Shown here in pieces: positions 6,735 through 13,254 of a stretch of 13,254 nt of DNA. Source of the DNA: an uncultured Acinetobacter sp. (lineage in GTDB: Bacteria; Pseudomonadota; Gammaproteobacteria; Pseudomonadales; Moraxellaceae); the NCBI GenBank assembly GCA_900771065.1, contig CAAGMP010000191.1, positions 1 through 13,254 on the forward strand. Direction: 5' to 3'. Each line of letters starts with the position of its first letter. Positions within the stretch are counted from its first letter, which is position 1. Under the pieces are notes generated by a model. It worked only from the letters and a program-made list of their open reading frames with translations. It was not told the DNA's origin and did no database searches. Made by a program: the position numbers and the translations under genes.

Positions 6735-7649
6735 ATGGAGCTTAGGCATCTACGTTATTTTGTTGCGGTTGTAGAAGAACAAAGTTTTACTAAGGCAGCG
6801 GAAAAATTATTTATTGCGCAACCACCGTTAAGCCGACAGATTCAAAACTTAGAAGCAGAATTGGGTATCGCTTTATTTGAACGTGGCAGCCGACCATTAA
6901 AAACCACGCAAGCAGGGCAATTTTTTTATCAACATGCTGTAAAAATTTTGACCAATGCAGAAGAAGTTAAGTCGATGACGAAGCGTATTGGCATGGTGGA
7001 ACGCACGGTGACAATGGGTTTTGTCGGTTCTTTGTTATATGGTTTATTGTCTAAAATTGTGTATTTATATCGACAGCAACAGCCGCATTTAAAAATTGAA
7101 TTGATCGAAATGACCACTTTGGAGCAAGTGAAAGCCCTCAAAGAAGGGCGTATCGATGTTGGTTTTGGTCGTTTACGTATTTCTGATCCTGCATTAAATC
7201 GGGTGTTATTACGTGAAGAACGTATGGTCTTGGCTGCACATATTAGCCACCCGATTGCGACGCAAAAAAAAGGAATTTATTTATCTGATTTGGTTGAAGA
7301 AAATTTATTTTTATATCCGAGTCATACGACACCGAGTTTCGCCACGCAAGTGCAAGGTTTATTTGCTGAATATAATTTAGAATTACAAAATTATCGTGTT
7401 GTACGTGAAATTCAATTGGCATTGGGTTTTGTTGCAGCAGGCGAGGGCGTTTGTATTGTGCCTGAAAGTGCACGTTCAATTTGTTTACCGCATTTACATT
7501 ATTTACCCATTTTAGATGAACGTGCGGTGAGTCCTATTTTTATGACTATTCGAAATATGGATGAAAGTGAAGATATTTTATCTTTGTTTGATTGTATTCA
7601 TCAGGTTTATGACTTAGAAGCGATTACTTATGATCGCAATACTTTTTAA
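6735..7649 (+). CDS. benM: LysR-type regulator of benzoate/catechol genes, BenM-type
   Basis: This is a 304-aa LysR activator expected to control the divergent cat-ben operon. The winged helix-turn-helix covers about residues 1-60 (SFTKAAEKLFIAQPPLSRQIQNLE), followed by a linker helix and an effector domain from about 90. It starts MELRHLRYFVAVVEEQSFTKAA, nearly identical to what I recall for ADP1 BenM. S99 and T128, which bind muconate in BenM/CatM, are kept. R160 and Y292 (Y293 in BenM), which form BenM's second, benzoate pocket, are also kept; CatM has His and Phe there. This favours BenM over CatM although the gene sits next to catB. The ATG at 6735 is chosen over an earlier in-frame ATG (6681) because of the family start; AAGG lies ten bases upstream. 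Confidence 0.88.
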   Translation: MELRHLRYFVAVVEEQSFTKAAEKLFIAQPPLSRQIQNLEAELGIALFERGSRPLKTTQAGQFFYQHAVKILTNAEEVKSMTKRIGMVERTVTMGFVGSLLYGLLSKIVYLYRQQQPHLKIELIEMTTLEQVKALKEGRIDVGFGRLRISDPALNRVLLREERMVLAAHISHPIATQKKGIYLSDLVEENLFLYPSHTTPSFATQVQGLFAEYNLELQNYRVVREIQLALGFVAAGEGVCIVPESARSICLPHLHYLPILDERAVSPIFMTIRNMDESEDILSLFDCIHQVYDLEAITYDRNTF

Positions 7650-7976
7650 TCAGCATAAAAAGGTATAGACCTAAGTCTATATCTTTATTTTTAATTTTTA
7701 ATTTTTTGCAGATAAAAATAAATTAGCGCTTACGACTTTAGGCGAACAGCCAATTATTATCCTGAGTAAATCTATCAGAATTTTATTTCAATTTTTTTAA
7801 AATGAGCAAAAAATAAAATTAAATGACCCGTTCAGACAAAATAAAGCATTTTAAAGTTTTTTTTCACAAGCAACTTTGAAGGTATATATATAGATATATT
7901 CGGTTTTGGACATTTTTTCTGCTTTCCTGCATTGTGCTGACATGATTTTGGAGCGTTGTATTTGCAGGAGGCAAAC
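7650..7976. other. AT-rich gap between benM and benK
   Basis: This 327-nt gap has no credible gene. It opens with the benM terminator. The middle is AT-rich with no clear structure. Near its right end GGTATATATATAGATATATT (7881-7900) includes a TATATT that could be a -10, a GTAT half-site and an ATATAT-AG-ATATAT repeat, but no good -35. The benK promoter is therefore probably activator-dependent and lies here; that is inference. Confidence 0.5.
7659..7695 (+). terminator. Intrinsic terminator after benM
   Basis: GGTATAGAC and GTCTATATC (one G-U pair) form a 9-bp stem around CTAA at 7662-7683, followed by a T-rich stretch, starting 12 nt after the benM stop. Confidence 0.7.
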
Positions 7977-9347
7977 ATGAAAGCGACAAAGATAAACATC
8001 AATACATTAATTGATGAAGCGAAATTTACGCCATTTCATTGGGGCGTTTTGCTTTGGTGTTTAATTATTATTATTTTTGATGGTTATGATTTAGTCATTT
8101 ATGGCGTTGCATTGCCGTTATTAATGCAAGAGTGGTCATTAAGTGCAGTACAAGCAGGTATGTTAGCCAGCACTGCTTTGTTTGGCATGATGTTCGGTGC
8201 GATGACTTTTGGTACTTTGTCCGACAAAATTGGACGTAAAAAAACCATTATGCTTTGTGTTGCTATTTTTAGCGGTTTTACTTTTTTAGGTCCATTTGCC
8301 AATTCACCAGTTGAATTTGGTATTTTGCGTTTTCTAGCAGGTTTGGGTATTGGCGGTGTAATGCCTAATGTTGTGGCATTAATGACCGAATATGCACCTA
8401 AACGTATTCGCAGCACTTTAGTGGCACTCATGTTTAGTGGTTATGCAATTGGTGGCATGACATCGGCTTTATTGGGCGCATGGTTAGTTCCCCAATTTGG
8501 TTGGCAAATTATGTTTTATATTGCAGGTATTCCTTTGTTGGCATTGCCATTGATTTGGAAATTTTTACCTGAATCTTTAATGTATTTAACCGTTAAAAAT
8601 GAAACTGTAAAAGCACAAAAAATTATTCGTAAAATTTCTCCTGAACAAGAAATTCACGCACATACGCAATTTGTCCTCAATGAAGTGAAAAAAGGCGATG
8701 AAGCTCCATTAAAAGCTTTATTTCAAAAAGGTCGTGCCTTTAGTACCTTCATGTTTTGGATTGCTTTTTTTATGTGCTTATTGATGGTTTATGCGTTAGG
8801 CAGTTGGCTACCAAAACTAATGATTCAAGCAGGCTATTCATTAGGTGCAAGTATGATTTTCCTATTTGCATTAAATATTGGGGGCATGGTTGGTGCAATT
8901 AGTGGGGGTTATTTTGCTGATCGTTTCCACATTAAAAAAGTGTTATTTGTTTTGTTTATTTGTGGGGGTACGTCTTTAATTCTACTTGGATTTAACAGCC
9001 CACAATTTATTTTATATAGCTTAATCGCGCTTGCTGGTGCATCAACAATTGGTTCACAAATTTTATTATATACCTTCGTTGCACAATATTATCCATCGAC
9101 AGTGCGTTCAACGGGCATGGGTTGGGCATCGGGTGTTGGGCGAATTGGAGCTATTGTCGGTCCTGTATTAACAGGTGCTTTATTGACCATGCAATTGCCA
9201 CATCAAATGAATTTTTTAGTGATTGCTATTCCTGGATTTATTGCTGCTTTTGCAATTTTTATGGTCAATCTCAAAGCCTCGGTTGATGGTGCTGAAAAGC
9301 AAGAACAGTCGTTAAATCAAGCCATCACTGCAGATTCAACCCATTAA
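7977..9347 (+). CDS. benK: MFS aromatic acid:H+ symporter, probably benzoate
   Basis: This is a 456-aa inner-membrane transporter of the major facilitator superfamily, AAHS group (PcaK, BenK, VanK, MucK), which brings aromatic acids in with protons. About twelve hydrophobic segments can be seen. The first holds FDGYD (34-38), the acidic motif characteristic of this group. The loop between segments 2 and 3 has GTLSDKIGRKKT (79-90), the classic MFS motif A; GSWLPKLM lies further on. The ATG at 7977 follows a strong AGGAGG by five bases; a TTG at 7956 upstream is unlikely. It stands between the BenM-type regulator and a porin, which points to benzoate. Muconate or another aromatic acid cannot be ruled out from sequence alone. 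Confidence 0.85.
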   Translation: MKATKININTLIDEAKFTPFHWGVLLWCLIIIIFDGYDLVIYGVALPLLMQEWSLSAVQAGMLASTALFGMMFGAMTFGTLSDKIGRKKTIMLCVAIFSGFTFLGPFANSPVEFGILRFLAGLGIGGVMPNVVALMTEYAPKRIRSTLVALMFSGYAIGGMTSALLGAWLVPQFGWQIMFYIAGIPLLALPLIWKFLPESLMYLTVKNETVKAQKIIRKISPEQEIHAHTQFVLNEVKKGDEAPLKALFQKGRAFSTFMFWIAFFMCLLMVYALGSWLPKLMIQAGYSLGASMIFLFALNIGGMVGAISGGYFADRFHIKKVLFVLFICGGTSLILLGFNSPQFILYSLIALAGASTIGSQILLYTFVAQYYPSTVRSTGMGWASGVGRIGAIVGPVLTGALLTMQLPHQMNFLVIAIPGFIAAFAIFMVNLKASVDGAEKQEQSLNQAITADSTH

Positions 9348-9359
9348 TTTTTCTACTTC

Positions 9360-9390
9360 AAGATCGCTTTGTGGCGATCTTTCTATTTTT
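9360..9390 (+). terminator. Hairpin terminator or attenuator between benK and benP
   Basis: AAGATCGC (9360-9367) and GCGATCTT (9374-9381) form a perfect 8-bp stem with a 6-nt loop, followed by TCTATTTTTT. It lies 12 nt after the benK stop and 19 nt before benP. Since no clear promoter fits in the rest of the 61-nt gap, some read-through into benP is likely. Confidence 0.7.
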
Positions 9391-9408
9391 TAAAACAGTG
9401 AGATTAGG

Positions 9409-10656
9409 ATGATCACATCACGTCAATGTTTATTGAGTTTATCAATCACTTGTGCTTTTGCAGCGCAAGCAAACAGCACTACACAACAAGAAATTGCCGT
9501 ACTGCGCCAAGAAGTACAACAACTCAAAGTCTTATTGGAACAACAAAAGCAGCAACAAGTGCAAGCAGGGCAAGCTTTAGCGCAAATTCAAACTCAAACG
9601 CAAAAACTCAATACACCTTCAGATTTACAATATAAATTTTATGGTAATGTGCGTTTAGATGCTTTATATCAAATAAGAGGCAGTGCCGCAGATCGTTTAT
9701 ATAACAACATTAACAAAGTTCCTTTAAAAGGCAATAATGAATCAAAAGACCGTTTAAAATCGACACTTTCAGCAACGCGTTTGGGTTTGGATATTAAAAA
9801 TAAAATCAACGGTCAAGACATTAGTGGCAAACTTGAAGTCGATTTTTTAGGTGGTTCAAATTTCGATGCTTTGCGTATTCGCCATGCTTATGTCAATTAT
9901 GATGGTTGGTTGTTGGGTCAAACATGGTCTAATTTCGCTGTACCTGATTATATGCCTGAAACTATTGATGCCTTAGGTTATGTGGGTGGTTCTGTTAAAC
10001 GAACTGTGCAAGCACGTTATACCTATCCGTTTGATGCAAAAACGCAATTGGTTATTGCAGCTGAAGATCCGAAAGATGCTAGCTCAAAAATGCGTTTGCC
10101 TGCATTGACCTTGCGTTTAAATCATCAAATTAATGATGATGGACGTTTCAGTTTACGGACGATGGTTGATGAGAAACATAGCGAACAACATTCTAAAACG
10201 GCTTGGGGAGTCGGATTAGGATTACAATATGCATTGCAGCCTCAAACGACATTTAAAGCCGATTATTATCATGTCAATGGTGATTCGAGTTTTGTGTCAT
10301 GGACAAATCCTGGGTTTTTAGTCAGCGCCAATCAAACCGATTTATTGGGTAATTCTTTTGATTCGATTACTGCTGGCGTAACGCATCAATTTGACGAAAA
10401 ATGGCGAACCACGCTTGCTTATGGTTATATGAAATCACATTTTGATGATGATTATTTAAAAGCAGCGACCAATCCAACTGAAATTAATAAAGAAATGTGG
10501 CAAGCATGGGCAAATGTTTTTTATAGCCCTGTTAAACCATTAAGTTTTGGAATTGAATATATTTATGGTGAACGTACCGCAGCTGTTGCAGCGCAAAATG
10601 GCAGTACTAAAGGTGAAGATAATCGATTTAATTTAGTCGCAATTTATAATTTTTAA
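9409..10656 (+). CDS. benP: Outer-membrane porin, DcaP-like, probable benzoate porin BenP
   Basis: This 415-aa outer-membrane protein probably lets benzoate cross the outer membrane. A signal peptide covers about residues 1-21, with likely cleavage after AQA. It is followed by a glutamine-rich heptad region (about 25-66) that should form a periplasmic coiled coil, as in DcaP-type trimeric porins. The rest alternates as amphipathic beta strands (for example KFYGNVRLDALYQI and RFNLVAIYNF) and ends in phenylalanine, the usual outer-membrane assembly signal. The ATG at 9409 has only a weak ribosome site (GTGAG), but the signal peptide begins directly after it. Position behind benK matches the benK-benP pairing in Acinetobacter. 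The porin call is firm; the substrate is inferred from context. Confidence 0.82.
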   Translation: MITSRQCLLSLSITCAFAAQANSTTQQEIAVLRQEVQQLKVLLEQQKQQQVQAGQALAQIQTQTQKLNTPSDLQYKFYGNVRLDALYQIRGSAADRLYNNINKVPLKGNNESKDRLKSTLSATRLGLDIKNKINGQDISGKLEVDFLGGSNFDALRIRHAYVNYDGWLLGQTWSNFAVPDYMPETIDALGYVGGSVKRTVQARYTYPFDAKTQLVIAAEDPKDASSKMRLPALTLRLNHQINDDGRFSLRTMVDEKHSEQHSKTAWGVGLGLQYALQPQTTFKADYYHVNGDSSFVSWTNPGFLVSANQTDLLGNSFDSITAGVTHQFDEKWRTTLAYGYMKSHFDDDYLKAATNPTEINKEMWQAWANVFYSPVKPLSFGIEYIYGERTAAVAAQNGSTKGEDNRFNLVAIYNF

Positions 10657-10670
10657 GTATCACTAGGCAT

Positions 10671-10700
10671 AAAAAAAGCTCATTTTGATGAGCTTTTTTT
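10671..10700. terminator. Bidirectional intrinsic terminator between benP and panD
   Basis: AAAAAAAGCTCAT and ATGAGCTTTTTTT are perfect 13-base arms around TTTG. A U-tract follows the GC core on either strand, so it can end both benP (plus) and panD (minus), which converge here. It marks the border between the benzoate module and the housekeeping genes. Confidence 0.9.
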
Positions 10701-10703
10701 GTT

Positions 10704-11084
10704 TTATGCTAACTGCACAGGGATACAGTTTGCCGTGTGATTGACTGTATTATCTGGGTTTGCATAGACTAAACGTGGTTTATGTGCGTCTGCTTCTGCT
10801 TCGGTAAAATCACCAAAAGTGGCAATAATCACAATGTCTCCAACATCAGCTTGATGCGCAGCACCACCGTTGACTGAAATAATTCCTGAATGATCTTCGC
10901 CACGAATTGCATAAGTTGTAAAACGTTTACCATTGGTCACATTCCAAACATGAATTTCTTCATATTCGCGAATACCTGCTAAATCCATTAGTACGCCATC
11001 AATTGCACATGAACCTTCATAGTGTAATTCTGCATGAGTGACATAAGCACGATGGATTTTACATTTTAATAAACGAGATAACAT
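10704..11084 (-). CDS. panD: Aspartate 1-decarboxylase (proenzyme)
   Basis: PanD makes beta-alanine from L-aspartate for pantothenate and coenzyme A. It is a 126-aa proenzyme that cleaves itself between G24 and S25 to form the pyruvoyl group; the YEGSCAID site is present. R54, T57 and Y58, needed for substrate binding and processing in the E. coli enzyme, are kept at the same numbers. The start is ATG 11084, giving MLSRLLKCKIHRA, with AAGGAG ten bases upstream. It follows pth on the same strand after 113 nt and ends at the shared terminator with benP. It is not part of benzoate metabolism. Confidence 0.97.
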   Translation of the reverse strand: MLSRLLKCKIHRAYVTHAELHYEGSCAIDGVLMDLAGIREYEEIHVWNVTNGKRFTTYAIRGEDHSGIISVNGGAAHQADVGDIVIIATFGDFTEAEADAHKPRLVYANPDNTVNHTANCIPVQLA

Positions 11085-11197
11085 GAACGGGCGTCTCCTT
11101 AGTTGACCTAAGATATTGATCTTTCAATTAAAACGGATTTTTCTGAGCGAAGCAGAGAATTTTTGCATTTTGCGCTTAAATTAAATTTAAGGCAAGT

Positions 11198-11779
11198 TTA
11201 ATTGGGTTTGTAAGCATTAATTTGGTTCATGGCTTGTTGAATATCGCCATTGACCAATAACTTGGTACGTCCGAGAGCATGTGCAATCGCATCATCCATT
11301 AAACGTTGTTCGCTGCTTGGTGCTTTACCTAAAACATGACCTGAAACACGTTCTTTTGATCCTGGATGACCAATGCCAATTCGAAGACGATGAAAATTTG
11401 AACCGATATGCGGCACAATATCACGTAAACCATTGTGTCCACCATGTCCACCGCCTGTTTTTAAACGAATAACGCCTGGATTCATATCCAGCTCATCGTG
11501 GGCAATTAAAATGGCTTCAGGTTCAATATGATAAAATTTAGCAAAAGGAACAACGCTTTGACCAGAACGGTTCATAAAAGTTAAAGGCAATAACAGACGA
11601 ACGTCTTGTCCTTCAATTTTACCACGACCACTGAGCGCGTTAAATTTCGCATCATTTTTTAATGCAATGCCATATTGTTTTGCAAGTTGTTCTACGAACC
11701 AAAAACCTGCATTATGGCGGGTTTGGGCATATTCATTACCTGGATTGCCCAAACCAACAATTAGCGAAAGATTTGACAC
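11198..11779 (-). CDS. pth: Peptidyl-tRNA hydrolase
   Basis: Pth frees tRNA from peptidyl-tRNAs that drop off the ribosome, an essential recycling step. The 193-aa protein shows the family pattern: GLGNPGNEYAQTRHNAGF (9-26) with the catalytic H22, then N12, N70 (TFMNRSGQ), D95 (IAHDELD) and N116 (GGHNGLRD), the counterparts of N10, H20, N68, D93 and N114 in E. coli. It starts with GTG at 11779, weakly preceded by GGTG; no ATG in the right place is available, and MSNLSLIVGLGNPG is the normal N-terminus. It follows rplY by 18 nt, the usual gammaproteobacterial pairing, and is probably translated from the same message. Confidence 0.96.
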   Translation of the reverse strand: MSNLSLIVGLGNPGNEYAQTRHNAGFWFVEQLAKQYGIALKNDAKFNALSGRGKIEGQDVRLLLPLTFMNRSGQSVVPFAKFYHIEPEAILIAHDELDMNPGVIRLKTGGGHGGHNGLRDIVPHIGSNFHRLRIGIGHPGSKERVSGHVLGKAPSSEQRLMDDAIAHALGRTKLLVNGDIQQAMNQINAYKPN

Positions 11780-11797
11780 TAATTACACCATTTTCAC

Positions 11798-12094
11798 TTA
11801 TGCGCGTTTGAAGTCAGCGTGCATAGGTGTGTTTTTTGCAGGGTGACGTTGTAACGCTTGGATTTTTACGTTTTCAACTTTATCGCCTACTTTAACTTCG
11901 ATGACTTCTTCGAAGAATGCTTGGCTTTCTAAAGCTTTAACAAGTTCACGAAGTTCTAAAGTAACTGTTACAGGAGCAGCATCGCCACCGTAGATGATTG
12001 CAGGAACTAAAGAAGCTGTACGAAGGCGGCGGCTCGCACCTTTCCCTTGTTGAGCTTCTTCACGCGCTTGAGCGTTTAATACAAAATTTGCCAT
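11798..12094 (-). CDS. rplY: Ribosomal protein bL25 (short form)
   Basis: bL25 binds 5S rRNA in the large ribosomal subunit. At 98 aa this is the short, single-domain form, as in E. coli, without the C-terminal domain of the Ctc/TL5 type. Visible features are the N-terminal GKGASRRLRTASLVPAIIYGGD segment (18-38), the central acidic part and the C-terminal LQRHPAKNTPMHADFKRA typical of the family. The ATG at 12094 has AAGGA nine bases upstream. The 96-nt leader back to prs contains two hairpins, one of them likely the prs terminator. Confidence 0.95.
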   Translation of the reverse strand: MANFVLNAQAREEAQQGKGASRRLRTASLVPAIIYGGDAAPVTVTLELRELVKALESQAFFEEVIEVKVGDKVENVKIQALQRHPAKNTPMHADFKRA

Positions 12095-12123
12095 GAGGAT
12101 ATGTCCTTGACTGATGAAATGAA

Positions 12124-12146
12124 GTTAAATCTGCGACCGATTTAAC
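12124..12146 (-). repeat. Inverted repeat in the rplY leader
   Basis: GTTAAATC and GATTTAAC form a perfect 8-bp inverted repeat with a 7-nt loop, 30 nt before the rplY start and just past the prs terminator. It may be a leader structure for rplY or merely an AT-rich repeat. Confidence 0.5.
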
Positions 12147-12152
12147 GATAGA

Positions 12153-12174
12153 AAACCCTGCCTGAGCAGGGTTT
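12153..12174 (-). terminator. Hairpin terminator after prs
   Basis: AAACCCTGC and GCAGGGTTT pair over 9 bp around a 4-nt loop, 16 nt past the prs stop. In the minus direction only TTTT then CTAT follows, so termination may be partial and allow some transcription into rplY. Confidence 0.65.
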
Positions 12175-12190
12175 AAAAAATAGTGCGTTA

Positions 12191-13144
12191 TTATAAATAA
12201 GAATCGAACATTGCGCTAATAGATTCTTCGTTGTTAATACGACGAATTGTTTCAGCAACCATGCTTGCAACAGAAACTTGACGAATCTTACCTAAAGCCA
12301 ATGCTTCTTCTGAAAGTGGAATGGTATCAGTTACCACCAACTCATCGATCACCGAATTTTTCAGATTTTCAAGTGCTTTACCTGAAAGTACAGGATGTGT
12401 TGCATAAGCAACGACTTTACGTGCGCCAAAAGTTTTCAGTGCATCAGCAGCCTTACACAATGTACCTGCAGTATCGACCATATCATCGACAATAACACAG
12501 TCACGACCTTTGACATCACCAATTAAGTGCATTACTTGGGATTCATTGGCTTTTTGACGACGTTTGTCAATAATTGCTAAATCGATATCACCTAATTGCT
12601 TAGCAACAGCACGTGCACGAACCACACCACCGACGTCAGGTGAAACCACCATTAAGTTGTCATGTGATTGTTGACGTAAGTCAGCAAGCAAAGCAGGTGT
12701 GCCGTAAATATTGTCGACAGGAATATCGAAGAAGCCTTGAATTTGGTCTGCATGAAGGTCAATCATCACAACGCGATCAATACCAACCGTTGTTAGCATA
12801 TCTGCAACAACTTTTGCCGTAATAGGCACACGGCTTGAACGTGGACGACGATCTTGACGAGCATAACCAAAGTAAGGAATGACAGCAGTAATACGACCTG
12901 CACTTGCACGACGCAAAGCATCTGCCATGACCAAAATTTCCATGAGGTTATTGTTGGTTGGGGCACAAGTAGGTTGTACGATGAATACGTCTTTACCACG
13001 AACATTTTCAGTGATTTCTACAGCAATTTCACCATCAGAGAAGGTGGATACTGAAGCAGCACCTAAAGGAATGTGTAAGTGACTAACGACTTTTTGAGCG
13101 AATTGTGGATGCGCTGTTCCACTAAAAACGACAAGATTGGGCAT
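12191..13144 (-). CDS. prs: Ribose-phosphate pyrophosphokinase (PRPP synthase)
   Basis: Prs makes PRPP from ribose 5-phosphate and ATP for purine, pyrimidine, histidine, tryptophan and NAD synthesis. The 317-aa protein is full length for the class I enzyme. Visible motifs are FSDGEIAVEI (35-44), the flexible-loop segment ARQDRRPRSSR (95-105), the divalent-cation region DLHADQIQGFF (129-139), and the PRPP-binding loop VDDMVDTAGT (219-228). It starts at ATG 13144, since PNLVVFSGTAHPQFA is the normal N-terminus. Only 37 nt separate it from the tRNA-Gln gene upstream, so it may share the tRNA's transcription. The hairpin before rplY probably ends much of this message. Confidence 0.97.
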   Translation of the reverse strand: MPNLVVFSGTAHPQFAQKVVSHLHIPLGAASVSTFSDGEIAVEITENVRGKDVFIVQPTCAPTNNNLMEILVMADALRRASAGRITAVIPYFGYARQDRRPRSSRVPITAKVVADMLTTVGIDRVVMIDLHADQIQGFFDIPVDNIYGTPALLADLRQQSHDNLMVVSPDVGGVVRARAVAKQLGDIDLAIIDKRRQKANESQVMHLIGDVKGRDCVIVDDMVDTAGTLCKAADALKTFGARKVVAYATHPVLSGKALENLKNSVIDELVVTDTIPLSEEALALGKIRQVSVASMVAETIRRINNEESISAMFDSYL

Positions 13145-13181
13145 GAAGCACCCTTGGCGGTTGATATGTATGGAAAATAGA

Positions 13182-13254
13182 TGGCAGGGGCGGCTGGATT
13201 CGAACCAACGGATGGCGAGATCAAAACCCGCTGCCTTACCACTTGGCGACGCCC
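13182..13254 (-). tRNA. tRNA-Gln (anticodon TTG), first two bases beyond right edge
   Basis: Read on the minus strand this is a glutamine tRNA. The anticodon arm has stem GCGGG/CTCGC (one G-T) around TTTTGAT, giving anticodon TTG. The T arm is GTTGG-TTCGAAT-CCAGC. The 3' end is CGCCCCT-G-CCA with an encoded CCA. The 5' acceptor strand shows only GGGCG, so the first two bases lie outside the window; total length would be 75, as in E. coli. A tRNA-Gln just before prs is common in Gammaproteobacteria. Confidence 0.95.

Noticed and set aside
7871..7885. Possible BenM site CAAC-N7-GTAT before benK
   Set aside because: Two mismatches to the consensus in a very AT-rich stretch; too weak to list as a site, though benK is likely controlled by the same regulator.
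8099..8431. 110-codon open frame on the minus strand
   Set aside because: Antisense inside benK with no ribosome site or family resemblance; benK is continuous and normal through this stretch.
11098..11112. CTTAG-N5-CTAAG repeat touching the panD Shine-Dalgarno
   Set aside because: Five-base arms are short and could occur by chance; sequestration of the ribosome site would be weak.
11135..11191. Possible terminator after pth (CTG..CAG stem and CTTAAAT-TAA-ATTTAAG repeat)
   Set aside because: The first stem has only about four good pairs, and the second is a pure A/T-rich 7-bp repeat without a following U-tract in the gene direction. Neither is convincing.
1..13254. Mobile elements, CRISPR array, defence or toxin-antitoxin system
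   Set aside because: No transposase, integrase, repeat-spacer pattern or small toxin-antitoxin pair is seen. All large frames belong to known catabolic or housekeeping families.

Overview
The window is a 13.25 kb, low-GC piece of a gammaproteobacterial chromosome, most likely Acinetobacter or a close Moraxellaceae relative. The support is the close match, from memory, of BenM, CatB, BenA and BenC to the Acinetobacter ADP1 proteins, plus the AAHS transporter, a DcaP-like porin and the tRNA-Gln/prs/rplY/pth housekeeping block. I could run no database search.

Positions 1-6620 (minus strand) are one long run of catabolic genes in the order catB-catC-catA-benA-benB-benC-benD-benE, with benE cut by the left edge. 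Benzoate is dihydroxylated by the BenA/BenB oxygenase fed by the BenC reductase. BenD makes catechol, CatA opens the ring to cis,cis-muconate, and CatB and CatC convert this to 3-oxoadipate enol-lactone. The next enzyme (CatD/PcaD) and later steps are not in the window. BenE is a benzoate/H+ symporter.

Positions 6621-6734 are the divergent control region. It holds three one-mismatch copies of the BenM/CatM operator ATAC-N7-GTAT. A LysR regulator on the plus strand (6735-7649) keeps the residues that mark BenM rather than CatM. A 327-nt AT-rich gap with a terminator follows, then an MFS aromatic-acid transporter (BenK-like) and an outer-membrane porin (BenP-like), both plus strand. Uptake, ring activation and ring cleavage are thus packed around one regulator.

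A bidirectional terminator at 10671-10700 separates this module from housekeeping genes on the minus strand: tRNA-Gln (two 5' bases cut off by the right edge), prs, rplY, pth and panD.

The least ordinary structure is that each of the four operon gaps longer than 40 nt (catC-catA, catA-benA, benB-benC, benD-benE) holds a perfect or near-perfect inverted repeat with no usable U-tract. No operator-like site was found in front of benA. I saw no mobile element, CRISPR array, prophage or clearly novel system; this is a well-known pathway in a compact, single-regulator layout.
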